Source: an uncultured Flavobacteriaceae bacterium
GTDB taxonomy: Bacteria > Bacteroidota > Bacteroidia > Flavobacteriales > Flavobacteriaceae
Assembly (NCBI GenBank): GCA_947497145.1
Contig: CANMFQ010000011.1
Coordinates: forward strand, 62,001-126,000
Length of the DNA: 64,000 nucleotides
Reading direction: 5' to 3'
Below the pieces are notes generated by a model. It was not told where the DNA came from. It saw only the letters and a program-made list of their open reading frames with translations, and ran no database searches. Every line of letters starts with the position of its first letter. Position 1 is the stretch's first letter. The position numbers and the translations under genes are program-made. This document shows, in pieces, positions 1 through 8,608 of this stretch.

Positions 1-2531
1 ACTTGCTCATCAGGAAAAACATCAAACATATTATTTACCCCAAGGGTTAATGATAGGTGGTCATTAAAACTGTACGAACCCGTGAGGTCTGTAGTAATTT
101 TTTCTGAATGTTCTTGAACTATTCCAAAAGGAGCGCCATCTCTTGTAATTTTACCCCAAAACGTATTGCGTAGCATAAAACCAAGCTTTCTACCTGATAA
201 ATCAATAGTAAAAATACCCTTGTCTCTAGGATTGTTAGTCTCTATTAAACTCCTTTCAGCTGAACCAAAATAGACATCTTCTTGACCAACAAATATATCA
301 GGCACATTATTGAGCGTATCGTCTACCTTATTTTCATTATGGTTGTATAACATGGCAAAATTTAAACTTCCTTTTGCCAAGGGCACTTTGTAGTTCAATA
401 CCAAATCAATGCCTTTGGTTGTGGTATTCACCCCATTGGTAAAAAAGCGAGCGGCTGAAACTTTTAAAGGATTAAGAATAGCCTGCAACTCTGGTACAGG
501 GTCACCAAAAACATCATTACCCAAATTTCCTGTATAAATAATTCTATCTTCAATATCAACCCTATAAGCATCTAGAGTAACCTGAAAATTCTTAGTTACT
601 TTTGCTGTTAAACCAACGCTTAAACTAGTAGATGTTTCTTCTTTTAACTCAGGAATACCCAAGGTACGGGCCACTTCACTGTCATTTCTAAAAGTGCCGC
701 CATTGACCAAATCACCATCCAATAAAATTGTGGCAATATTATTAAAATACTGTTGATGTAACGATGGCGCTCTAAAACCTGTGCCAAATGCACCCCGCAA
801 TGTAAAGTTGTCACTTATGCTATATCTGGCGGCTAATTTTCCGTTAATAGTACTACCAAAATCACTATAATTTTCAAACCTACCTGCTACTGCTACTAAG
901 AATTTTTCTGTAAAATTAAATTCAAAATCCCCGTACAACCCAACAGAAGTTCTACCTTCACTAACCTCATTTGCTGGAGAAAAGCCCGGAAAAGAATTGG
1001 CTCCATCACCAATATAAGAACCTTCTTCCCCTGCGTTTATACTGTAATTCTCATACCTAAGTTCTGCACCAAATGCCATACCTAAACCACTCATAAAAGA
1101 TTCGTTAAATTTAGAGAAATCAACATTTAAGGTATTTTGCAAAAAAGCATGTCCTCCCGCTTCAAATGAAGTTGGACTGTCAACGCCATATTCATCATTT
1201 ACAGTGTTAGAAACCTTATAATCAAAGGCATTGTTACCAATTGTATTACTCAAATCAAAGTTCCATTCACCAAACATGGTTTTAAAACCGGTAATCATCG
1301 AAAGGTCGGTTACGCTAGATTCTAAGACAGGTTGAAATCCATTAGGAAATAGCTCTAAAACATGGCCTTCTGATGGTAGTCTTCTAAAACCGAAACCATC
1401 ACCTGATCTAAAGTTAGCACCACCGGCCGCATAAAACCGTCCATGCTCACCAGTTGGCACCTCAAGATTTGTAAATAATTGAATATCTCGTATAGCCGCA
1501 TCACCAATTTGAAAATTAAAATCATCTCTGGTTAACCCTGCAGCCGCTATAAGTTCATCATCTCGTTCTCTGGCGCCTTCATTTGCAAATGGGTATGCGA
1601 AAAAGTTACCCAAATCTGATTGATCATAAATAATAAGTTCATGGTTTTGAGTTCTGGTAGTTTTTCCGCGGTCATTAAATTCGGCTGTAAGGTTTACAAA
1701 GCCGCCATTATCGCCAATTTTAGTACCATAATTCAAATTTACATTAACGGTTTGTCCGTCACCTGCCGATGTTACACCATAGGTTGCGCCTGCTGTTAAA
1801 CCCAGCCTTTTCTTAAGAATAATATTGATTACACCAGCGATAGCGTCTGACCCGTATTGTGCCGCTGCGCCATCTCTAAGCACCTCTATTCTATCAATCG
1901 CCGATGAGGGTATTGACGATAAATCGGTGCCTACAGAACCATTACCAACCGTACCTTGATTATTTACAAGGGATGTGGTATGCCTTCTTTTACCGTTGAT
2001 AAGTACCAAAACCTGATCAGGACCTAAGCCTCTGAGTGAAGCTGGATCTACATGTTCAGTACCATCAGAGGATGTTTGTCGGTTTGAGTTAAACGAAGGC
2101 ACAATATTAGCCAAAAGATCATTGGCGGTAGTTTGCGCTGCGGTAAGTCTTATTTGAGCCACATCAACCACATCAACCGCAACAGGTGTTGAAAGCTTTG
2201 TTTGTCTTGGGTTTCTACTACCTACAAGCACCACCTCAGCAAGCGACTCGGTGGCTTCTTGCATAACCACCGTCATATTTGACGCCCCTAATATTTTTTG
2301 GGTTTTAAAGCCTAATGAAGAAAATACTAAGCTGGCGTTTTCTTTCATTGTTTCAATAGCAAACATACCATCAAAATCAGATGTGGTACCTGTGGTAGTA
2401 CCTTCAACTATAATATTGACGCCCCCAAGAGGCAGGTTGTCAGCATCAACTACTTTCCCATTAAAAGTAGTTTGAGCAGACATGACAAGTGTTACACCCA
2501 TCATTAAAAACGATAGTAAAGCGTTCTTCAT
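1..2531 (-). CDS. TonB-dependent receptor, 3' end beyond window
   Basis: Outer-membrane TonB-dependent transporter. The reading frame opens with an ATG at 2529-2531 and stays open for at least 843 codons to the window edge. Residues 1-20 form a signal peptide ending VMSAQ. A carboxypeptidase-regulatory-like domain follows (GKVVDADNLPLGGVNI, about 25-98). The plug domain (about 115-235) contains LRGLGPDQVLVLINGKRR and IDRIEVLRDGAAAQYGSDAI. The rest is beta-barrel with TBDR signatures such as GFRAPSLHQQYF. Near the edge LGVNNMFDVFPDEQ looks like the last strands, so perhaps 40-60 residues are missing (inference). No SusD-like gene is adjacent, which argues against a classical glycan SusCD pair. 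It lies 31 bp downstream of the 439-codon gene on the same strand and is probably co-transcribed with it. The substrate is unknown. Confidence 0.93.
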   Translation of the reverse strand, partial: MKNALLSFLMMGVTLVMSAQTTFNGKVVDADNLPLGGVNIIVEGTTTGTTSDFDGMFAIETMKENASLVFSSLGFKTQKILGASNMTVVMQEATESLAEVVLVGSRNPRQTKLSTPVAVDVVDVAQIRLTAAQTTANDLLANIVPSFNSNRQTSSDGTEHVDPASLRGLGPDQVLVLINGKRRHTTSLVNNQGTVGNGSVGTDLSSIPSSAIDRIEVLRDGAAAQYGSDAIAGVINIILKKRLGLTAGATYGVTSAGDGQTVNVNLNYGTKIGDNGGFVNLTAEFNDRGKTTRTQNHELIIYDQSDLGNFFAYPFANEGARERDDELIAAAGLTRDDFNFQIGDAAIRDIQLFTNLEVPTGEHGRFYAAGGANFRSGDGFGFRRLPSEGHVLELFPNGFQPVLESSVTDLSMITGFKTMFGEWNFDLSNTIGNNAFDYKVSNTVNDEYGVDSPTSFEAGGHAFLQNTLNVDFSKFNESFMSGLGMAFGAELRYENYSINAGEEGSYIGDGANSFPGFSPANEVSEGRTSVGLYGDFEFNFTEKFLVAVAGRFENYSDFGSTINGKLAARYSISDNFTLRGAFGTGFRAPSLHQQYFNNIATILLDGDLVNGGTFRNDSEVARTLGIPELKEETSTSLSVGLTAKVTKNFQVTLDAYRVDIEDRIIYTGNLGNDVFGDPVPELQAILNPLKVSAARFFTNGVNTTTKGIDLVLNYKVPLAKGSLNFAMLYNHNENKVDDTLNNVPDIFVGQEDVYFGSAERSLIETNNPRDKGIFTIDLSGRKLGFMLRNTFWGKITRDGAPFGIVQEHSEKITTDLTGSYSFNDHLSLTLGVNNMFDVFPDEQ

Positions 2532-2562
2532 TAGTTCAGTTTTTAGTGGTTCTAATTTTTAG

Positions 2563-3882
2563 TTATAATCTTGAAATTTTCACTCTTGTACCAATAGGCA
2601 TCCCTTTAAGATAAAAAGCATAATCATTAAAGCTAGACTTATCCCATGAACGACCAATTTCGGGTAAAATGAAGCTATCTAACCCCCTACTTGAGCCGTT
2701 AATTATGGTGTCTTTACCACCGTGTTTCCCCAGATGATCAGTAATAATAAGCGTTCTTGTATCCATAACTTCATTGGTATCGGGATGAAAAAAAGTTGCC
2801 TTTACTTCAGTGTCCAATTCAACCCCCAAATATTTTGCAATTCCAAAGATACCATTTGCGTATTTAGAAAGCGATTTTCCATTATAATAATGATCAGGAT
2901 TTACTATAATTACTTCATCTGGTTGAATATGTAAAATAGGAATTTCGTCACTCACAGAAACCTTTGTCACCGCAAATCCTGGAGGGCATCCTCCACTAGT
3001 TATTGCCGAAAGTGCTTGCGGAATAATAAAATGCTTTAAAGATCTAAACTGTGTTCCCTTGCTCAAATCACTCAATTTATGATGACTGGGTACACCATTA
3101 ATGATGTACAATTCTTCAATATATTCTCGTAAAGGCATGAAACACTCATTATCAACACCAATTATATTGTGAAGTGCATTTGTTTTTGGATCTCTTACTC
3201 GTGCCCAAAGACAATTAGACCCTTTAGATTCTTCTTCACCAACAAATTTTGCTCTACTCGCGTTGTTTACAAAAATATTAGCAGACCTAAATATGGTATT
3301 CTCATGATAATCTGATTCGAGCTCTGCCCTACTTCCTAATAAATCAAGAATCTGGCTTCCTGTTTGAAGGCTTCGACCAGGTGTTGATCCGATATAATCT
3401 ACCACCTGAACATAAGCCCCATATCGCTCGTTAATAATTTCGTAATGATCCCTAATTTTTGATTTTGCAATATCACCATCTTTGATGGTATCAGAAAAAT
3501 AAAATACCTTTTTACGTGTATCATCTGCTCGAAGGAGCTCCATTATACCCCGCACAATAAGCTCATTTGAAACCGAATTCAATTGCCCTCTTTTTATAGC
3601 TAATGCTGACCTTAAAACTAGAATAAGACGTGATTCTTCAACGGTATTGACAGAAAGATTTGACAAGCTAACTAGGTAATCAGAAATTTCATCTTCCTGC
3701 ACCTCTTTAATAAAAGAATTCCATAAAGAATTGGCAAGTTCTAATTCATTTGAATATTGTAGTAAAATATGTTTTGAATCTGCATCGGTAGTATTTTTCG
3801 TTAAAGAATTAATAATATCTGCATCATAATTCCAACTTATATCAGTTAATTTTTTAATTCTCCTTTTAATAGTGTTTACCAT
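2563..3882 (-). CDS. uncharacterised 439-residue protein upstream of TonB receptor
   Basis: I do not recognise this family. The protein has no signal peptide or membrane segment, so it is probably cytoplasmic. The N-terminal 120 residues look helical. The C-terminal half is richer in Gly, His and Asp, with conserved-looking stretches such as SGGCPPGFAVTKVSV, VIIVNPDHYYNGKSL and LIITDHLGKHGGKD. Several His/Asp/Cys clusters could bind metal or a cofactor, but no known motif is certain. It is followed after 31 bp by the TonB-dependent receptor and faces an Lrp/AsnC regulator across 72 bp, so it probably belongs to an uptake-linked metabolic unit controlled by that regulator (inference). The ATG at 3880-3882 is the first start in the frame. 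Confidence 0.8.
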   Translation of the reverse strand: MVNTIKRRIKKLTDISWNYDADIINSLTKNTTDADSKHILLQYSNELELANSLWNSFIKEVQEDEISDYLVSLSNLSVNTVEESRLILVLRSALAIKRGQLNSVSNELIVRGIMELLRADDTRKKVFYFSDTIKDGDIAKSKIRDHYEIINERYGAYVQVVDYIGSTPGRSLQTGSQILDLLGSRAELESDYHENTIFRSANIFVNNASRAKFVGEEESKGSNCLWARVRDPKTNALHNIIGVDNECFMPLREYIEELYIINGVPSHHKLSDLSKGTQFRSLKHFIIPQALSAITSGGCPPGFAVTKVSVSDEIPILHIQPDEVIIVNPDHYYNGKSLSKYANGIFGIAKYLGVELDTEVKATFFHPDTNEVMDTRTLIITDHLGKHGGKDTIINGSSRGLDSFILPEIGRSWDKSSFNDYAFYLKGMPIGTRVKISRL

Positions 3883-3954
3883 TTTTCTTTTATTGAATAT
3901 AAATTCGTAATATCGGGCAGAAAGTTAACAAAAAGCACATTACATACCCTACAA

Positions 3955-4452
3955 ATGAATAATATTCGGAAAAATAGCACTTATAGCGAATTAGATGAAA
4001 CAGACGAGCTCATAATTAAGCTTTTACAGAAGAACGCTAGGTTGAGCAACAAGCAAATAGCAGCCGAAGTGGGCATCGCAGAATCAACATGCTCTGAAAG
4101 AATGCGAAAACTGGAGCGAAAAAAATTGTTCTTTGGCTTTCATGCTTTTGTTGATTCGTCAAAACTTGGCACCAATATAGAAGCTATGGTAGGAATAAAA
4201 CTATCAAAGCACACCAAAGAAGTTGTTGAAGATTTCAAGAATTCTCTAAAAGGCGTATCAGAGGTGGTTAATTTATTTCATATGGCCGGATATAGTGATT
4301 TTTTACTGTACATAGCCGTACGTGACAAAGATCACTTAAGAGATTTTGTAATGGAACATGTTACCAAAGATTATGTAAAAAGTGTAGAAACATCATTGAT
4401 ATATGACTTTACCCTAAACCCATTATTTCCTATTTATTTGAATCATGAGTAG
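3955..4452 (+). CDS. Lrp/AsnC family transcriptional regulator
   Basis: DNA-binding feast/famine regulator of 165 residues, the usual size for the family. The N-terminal winged helix (about 15-75) begins LDETDELIIKLLQKNARLS and carries KQIAAEVGIAESTCSERMRKL. The C-terminal RAM ligand-binding/oligomerisation domain covers about 80-155 (AGYSDFLLYIAVRDKDHL). Such proteins usually sense an amino acid or related metabolite and act on a neighbouring divergent operon. Here that would be the 439-residue protein and the TonB-dependent receptor, 72 bp away. The effector cannot be read from the sequence. Confidence 0.92.
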   Translation: MNNIRKNSTYSELDETDELIIKLLQKNARLSNKQIAAEVGIAESTCSERMRKLERKKLFFGFHAFVDSSKLGTNIEAMVGIKLSKHTKEVVEDFKNSLKGVSEVVNLFHMAGYSDFLLYIAVRDKDHLRDFVMEHVTKDYVKSVETSLIYDFTLNPLFPIYLNHE

Positions 4453-4829
4453 CATTGCAAAATTTGTTAACTACAAGCAGAACGGCTAGAAAATATCATA
4501 ATTTTTTACCGATAAAAATACCGCATGACTGCACCATACACCGCAAAAGCAACTAAGATTTACTTTTTATAATAAGTAGAATAAAAGCACAAAAATTAAC
4601 AAAATACGCTTCTTCATAGTTTTATTTTTTGCTGCAACGTCATAGCTACCGAACTTAGAAATGACAGAATTAGGGTACAAAATGTATCATTTACAGGTAA
4701 AAGAAAACCTCAAGGTGCGCTCAATACGCAAAAATCACCCTAACAATCAATTAGGATTATAAAATGAATTTAGCCAAAAAAATAGTAGATTAGTACTTAC
4801 AAATGAACTAAAAAATTAGTACAAATTGT
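4453..4829. other. intergenic region, no supported gene
   Basis: 377 bp between the Lrp regulator and the histidine kinase. It is AT-rich. A 16-codon minus-strand reading frame at 4567-4617 would encode a signal-peptide-like stub (MKKRILLIFVLLF) but stops at once. I see no RNA gene or clear terminator. The promoter for the kinase must lie here, but I could not place a good TAnnTTTG box. Confidence 0.5.
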
Positions 4830-7022
4830 ATGGGGTTTATAAACAAACATATCCTTACTATTTTCATTTTTCTATTCGTATCAGTCAATGTTATTTCGCA
4901 AAACAAAAAAATTGATAGTCTTAAAATTGAATTAGAAAATCATACAGCAAATGATACTACTCGCATAAACCTGCTTTACGATTTAGCTTATGCCCATTTT
5001 CGGCAAGATATAAGCAAAACAAAGAACTATTTAAAAACAGCAGATAGCCTTAGTACAATTTTAAATTACAGTAAGGGCAAAGCAAGAGTAAGTTACTTAA
5101 AAGGGATACTCGAAAACATTAAATCGAATTATACACAAAGCCTACATTTTTTTGAAGAATCGCTAAAGCAGTATCAATCAATTCAGGACAAAAAAGGAAT
5201 AGCTGATGTGTATACAGCTTTTGGTATTACAAATTATGATTTATCTAAGTATACTGACGCAATACTTAACTATAAACAAGCAACCGAAATATATAAAGCG
5301 TTAAACAATAAAAGAGAGGTTGCCACAAACCTCATAAACACAGGAAATGTATATTCTGAAATTGGACAATACCAAGAAGCTATTTCTAATTATAAAGAGG
5401 CATTAATTTTAAGTGAAATTATTGATGATGAGGATGGCATTTCATTTGTTCACCGCAATTTAGGTGTTGTTTATAAAGTTCAAGGAAACTACCCTTTGGC
5501 CATTGAAAGCTTTAATAAAAGTCTTGAGTACAATAAAAAAACAAAAAACGACCTAAGCGTAGCAAGTATACTTAATAATTTGGGTGAAATCTATACGATA
5601 CTTAAAAAGTATGATAAAGCCTTAGACCATCATAAACAGTCTTTGACTTTTTCTACTAAGGCAGAAAACAAAAAACTAACTGCTGCGAATTATAGCAACA
5701 TTGGCACTGTTTTCTTGCAGAAAAAAGCATATGCAAAGGCTATTGAATATTTTAACAGGTCGATAGCGATAAGTAGCGAAATTAATGATTTGAAACATGT
5801 TTCAATAACCTATATCAACATTGGAAATACGTATTTGAAACAAAATAAGCCAATAGTCGCCCGTAAAAATTATACCAAAGCCAAAGACATTAGCGAAGAA
5901 ACAAACAATAAACGTATTTTATCAAGTAGCCTTTTAGGAATTGCCAAAACGTATCTACAAGAGAAGTACTATAAAAAAGCACTTGCTCTTGCCTTTCAAG
6001 GCTTAGAGATAGCCAAAGAATTAAACCTTTTAGAATCACAAAAAACAGCTTCAGAAATACTCACTGAAGTTTATCACCGTACAGGGCAATATAAAAAAGC
6101 TTTTGAAAGTCATCAAGAGTTAAAAATGCTAAATGACAGTTTATTTAATAAGGAAAATATTGAAAAAATCGCGCAGCTAGAGTACGATTATAAATATAAA
6201 CAAGCTATAGACGCTGCAAATATTAGAGAACTAAAACTAACAAAAACAGTGTTAACAACGTCTAAGAATTTAGAAAAATCGAAACGTAATTATCTTTGGG
6301 CTATTATTAGTTTTTTAGTGGTTTCTATAGCATCTGTATCGTTCATTTTTTATGAAAAATTACGTAATGCAAAAGCCATAGCCCAAAATATTATCATAGA
6401 GCAAAAATTACTGCGCTCGCAAATGACACCGCACTTTATATTTAATTCTCTTTCTGTATTACAAGGCATTATACTAAATAAAGAAGAAAGAAAATCGGTT
6501 TCATACCTGTCAAAATTTTCACGATTACTTCGACTTACTTTAGAAAACTCTAGAGATAAAACTGTTTTACTCTCTAAAGAATTAATGGCTGTTGAAAGTT
6601 ATTTAGCACTTCAAAATCTGGAAAACAACTCGTATCAACACAGCATTACTATAGCAGATTCGGTAGATAGTGATACAACAAAAATACCCCCAATGCTTAT
6701 TCAGCCATTTGTTGAAAATGCTATTGAGCATGCCTTTTCAGACGATGCTATCAATAAAGAAATACACCTGATACTATCTATGGTAAAAGAGCAATTGATT
6801 TGTACCATTACCGATAATGGAATCGGAATTGATGCTCAGAAAAAACAAAAAAATAAAGCAAAAAAATCATTGTCTACAGTAATCACTTCTGAACGCCTCA
6901 AAATGTTATCAAAAGATTTCAAAATGAAGGGCTCAGTAACTATTCAAGACAGAAAAATAAAGAACGAGAAAGGAACTATCGTCACCTTGGTAATCCCCTA
7001 TAAAAAAGAGAATCTATCATGA
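4830..7022 (+). CDS. TPR-containing LytS/YehU-type sensor histidine kinase
   Basis: Membrane histidine kinase of 730 residues. An N-terminal signal peptide or membrane anchor (about 7-23) is followed by about ten tetratricopeptide repeats (about 60-440), for example a repeat with NLGEIYTILKKYDKALDHHK. These probably lie in the periplasm. A second membrane segment (about 487-508) leads to a cytoplasmic His_kinase (PF06580-type) domain. The phospho-acceptor is His535 in QMTPHFIFNSLS, the N box is QPFVENAIEHA (Asn630) and the G box is DNGIGI (Asp662). This is the common Bacteroidota pairing of TPR sensor and LytTR regulator. The stop overlaps the response-regulator start by 4 bp (ATGA), so they are translationally coupled. 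The signal is unknown. Confidence 0.93.
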   Translation: MGFINKHILTIFIFLFVSVNVISQNKKIDSLKIELENHTANDTTRINLLYDLAYAHFRQDISKTKNYLKTADSLSTILNYSKGKARVSYLKGILENIKSNYTQSLHFFEESLKQYQSIQDKKGIADVYTAFGITNYDLSKYTDAILNYKQATEIYKALNNKREVATNLINTGNVYSEIGQYQEAISNYKEALILSEIIDDEDGISFVHRNLGVVYKVQGNYPLAIESFNKSLEYNKKTKNDLSVASILNNLGEIYTILKKYDKALDHHKQSLTFSTKAENKKLTAANYSNIGTVFLQKKAYAKAIEYFNRSIAISSEINDLKHVSITYINIGNTYLKQNKPIVARKNYTKAKDISEETNNKRILSSSLLGIAKTYLQEKYYKKALALAFQGLEIAKELNLLESQKTASEILTEVYHRTGQYKKAFESHQELKMLNDSLFNKENIEKIAQLEYDYKYKQAIDAANIRELKLTKTVLTTSKNLEKSKRNYLWAIISFLVVSIASVSFIFYEKLRNAKAIAQNIIIEQKLLRSQMTPHFIFNSLSVLQGIILNKEERKSVSYLSKFSRLLRLTLENSRDKTVLLSKELMAVESYLALQNLENNSYQHSITIADSVDSDTTKIPPMLIQPFVENAIEHAFSDDAINKEIHLILSMVKEQLICTITDNGIGIDAQKKQKNKAKKSLSTVITSERLKMLSKDFKMKGSVTIQDRKIKNEKGTIVTLVIPYKKENLS

Positions 7023-7756
7023 GAGCTTTAATCGTTGAAGACAAACCTTATATTAGAAAAAGCTTACGCAACTTACTAAAATTAATAGAAGTAGATGTAG
7101 AAGTAATTGGCGAATGTGAATCGGTAAAAAAAGCGGTTATTGTAGCCAATGCATGCAAACCAGCCTTAATATTTTTGGATATAAACTTAACCGATGGCAG
7201 CGGATTTGACTTTTTAGAACAAACCGATAATCTCACTTTTAAAGTCATTTTTATTACAGCCTATGAGGAACATGCGTTAAAGGCTTTAAAAATTGGCGCT
7301 GTAGATTATTTGTTGAAACCAGTAGATATCGATGAGCTTCAAGTAGCCTTACAGAAGGTTTCGCAAGTATCTATACCTGAACAAAAACAACAAGTTCAAG
7401 TTGCTAAACAGGTGTGGAATAATGAAGACTCAAAGTTAATTTTATCATTGCATGATAGTTTTCAGGTAATTGACCTAAATGAATTAGAGTATTGCGAATC
7501 TGACAAAGGATATACTACCTTTTATTGCGCTAACAATAAAAAATATGTGGTTTCAAAAACGCTAAAAGAATTTGAAATTCGCCTTACGAAAGCAAAATTC
7601 GCTCGCCCGCATCAATCTTATATGGTCAACCTTAAATTTATAGATAAGTACGATAAGTCAGGAATTATTCACTTAAAAAGCGGAAAAAAAATACCTGTAT
7701 CTTTTCGAAAAAAAGAACATTTTTTAGCTGTTTTTTTAAAATGGAATAATGTGTAA
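7019..7756 (+). CDS. LytTR family response regulator
   Basis: Two-component response regulator of 245 residues. The receiver domain (1-120) has the phospho-acceptor Asp54 in LIFLDINLTDGSGF, the conserved Thr/Ala region FITAYEEHALKAL and Lys in DYLLKPVDI. The LytTR DNA-binding domain (about 140-243) contains LEYCESDKGYTTFY and ARPHQSYMVNLKFIDKY. It starts inside the kinase stop codon, so the two are coupled. LytTR proteins usually bind paired 9-12 bp direct repeats. The accessory cluster that starts 158 bp downstream is a plausible target, but no operator was identified. Confidence 0.95.
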   Translation: MRALIVEDKPYIRKSLRNLLKLIEVDVEVIGECESVKKAVIVANACKPALIFLDINLTDGSGFDFLEQTDNLTFKVIFITAYEEHALKALKIGAVDYLLKPVDIDELQVALQKVSQVSIPEQKQQVQVAKQVWNNEDSKLILSLHDSFQVIDLNELEYCESDKGYTTFYCANNKKYVVSKTLKEFEIRLTKAKFARPHQSYMVNLKFIDKYDKSGIIHLKSGKKIPVSFRKKEHFLAVFLKWNNV

Positions 7757-7914
7757 TATTTGGTGTTTAATACCCAAATAGTACAGTAGTGCCTTTACGT
7801 ATTTTATATAAAAAACAACGCTTATTTATTCAAAAACAACGGAAATTGATTTCTTATTTCTTAGCTCCTATTTCATAGATACTTTTATTGGTGTGAAATT
7901 AAAATCATATCAGC

Positions 7915-8481
7915 ATGAAAGTAATGAAGCTTATTTTAACCACGCTACTAATTAGCTTAACATCCGCTTGCGGAAACTCAACTGGTAAAGAAGTCTTGAA
8001 CCAAAAAGGATTTACTGCCATAGAAAAAAGCATTAAAAGTCAATTTGGCAAGGATGCCTATTTTACCGATGTATCAGTAACTCACAACAAATCTATAGGC
8101 AACATTGTAGGGATAACCGTTACCGAAGAACCTGCATCTTTAAAAATGGGACAGTGGAATTTTTTACAAGGAAACTGGGAACAAAATTCAGAAATATCAA
8201 TAGAAGTTCCTACAGGAGTGAAAGCAGCAGATTTTATGTTTCAGTTAGACGAAAAAATTAATCTTTCAAAATTGGGTGAATTGGTTGAAACGTCTATTAA
8301 AACATTACAAAACAAGAAACAAATTGAAGACCCAAGCTTACATATGGCTGCTATAAAATTCCCTAAAAATGGTGATATCGTCAAAACCGAATACTTGGTA
8401 ATGCTTCAACCAAAAAACGGCGGAACAACATTCACTTTTCAATACAAACTTAATGGAGACCTGATTAAAATGGATTATTAA
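7915..8481 (+). CDS. lipoprotein of unknown function
   Basis: SPII lipoprotein of 188 residues. The lipobox LTSAC ends at Cys19 and is followed by GNSTG, so it is probably carried to the outer membrane. I do not recognise the mature domain. The C-terminal half (about 120-188) contains LVMLQPKNGGTTFTF and ends KLNGDLIKMDY. That C-terminal third is duplicated almost unchanged at 10560-10760, fused to a decayed DUF3137 fragment. It is therefore the parent of the chimeric pseudogene and links this gene to the LemA/DUF3137 cluster. Confidence 0.8.
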   Translation: MKVMKLILTTLLISLTSACGNSTGKEVLNQKGFTAIEKSIKSQFGKDAYFTDVSVTHNKSIGNIVGITVTEEPASLKMGQWNFLQGNWEQNSEISIEVPTGVKAADFMFQLDEKINLSKLGELVETSIKTLQNKKQIEDPSLHMAAIKFPKNGDIVKTEYLVMLQPKNGGTTFTFQYKLNGDLIKMDY

Positions 8482-8608
8482 TTGAATATTATAAAAAACT
8501 CCACCACTGTTTCTAACTCCTATTTAAACACAGCAGTGCAAGTGAACTAGCAACATTAATTAACAACTCACCATGGCCTTTTTTACTAATTTTTTAAACA
8601 ACAAATAA

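Noticed and set aside
4567-4617. Signal-peptide-like minus-strand stub (MKKRILLIFVLLF)
   Set aside because: It stops after 16 codons and no continuing frame was found, so it is not enough to call a gene.
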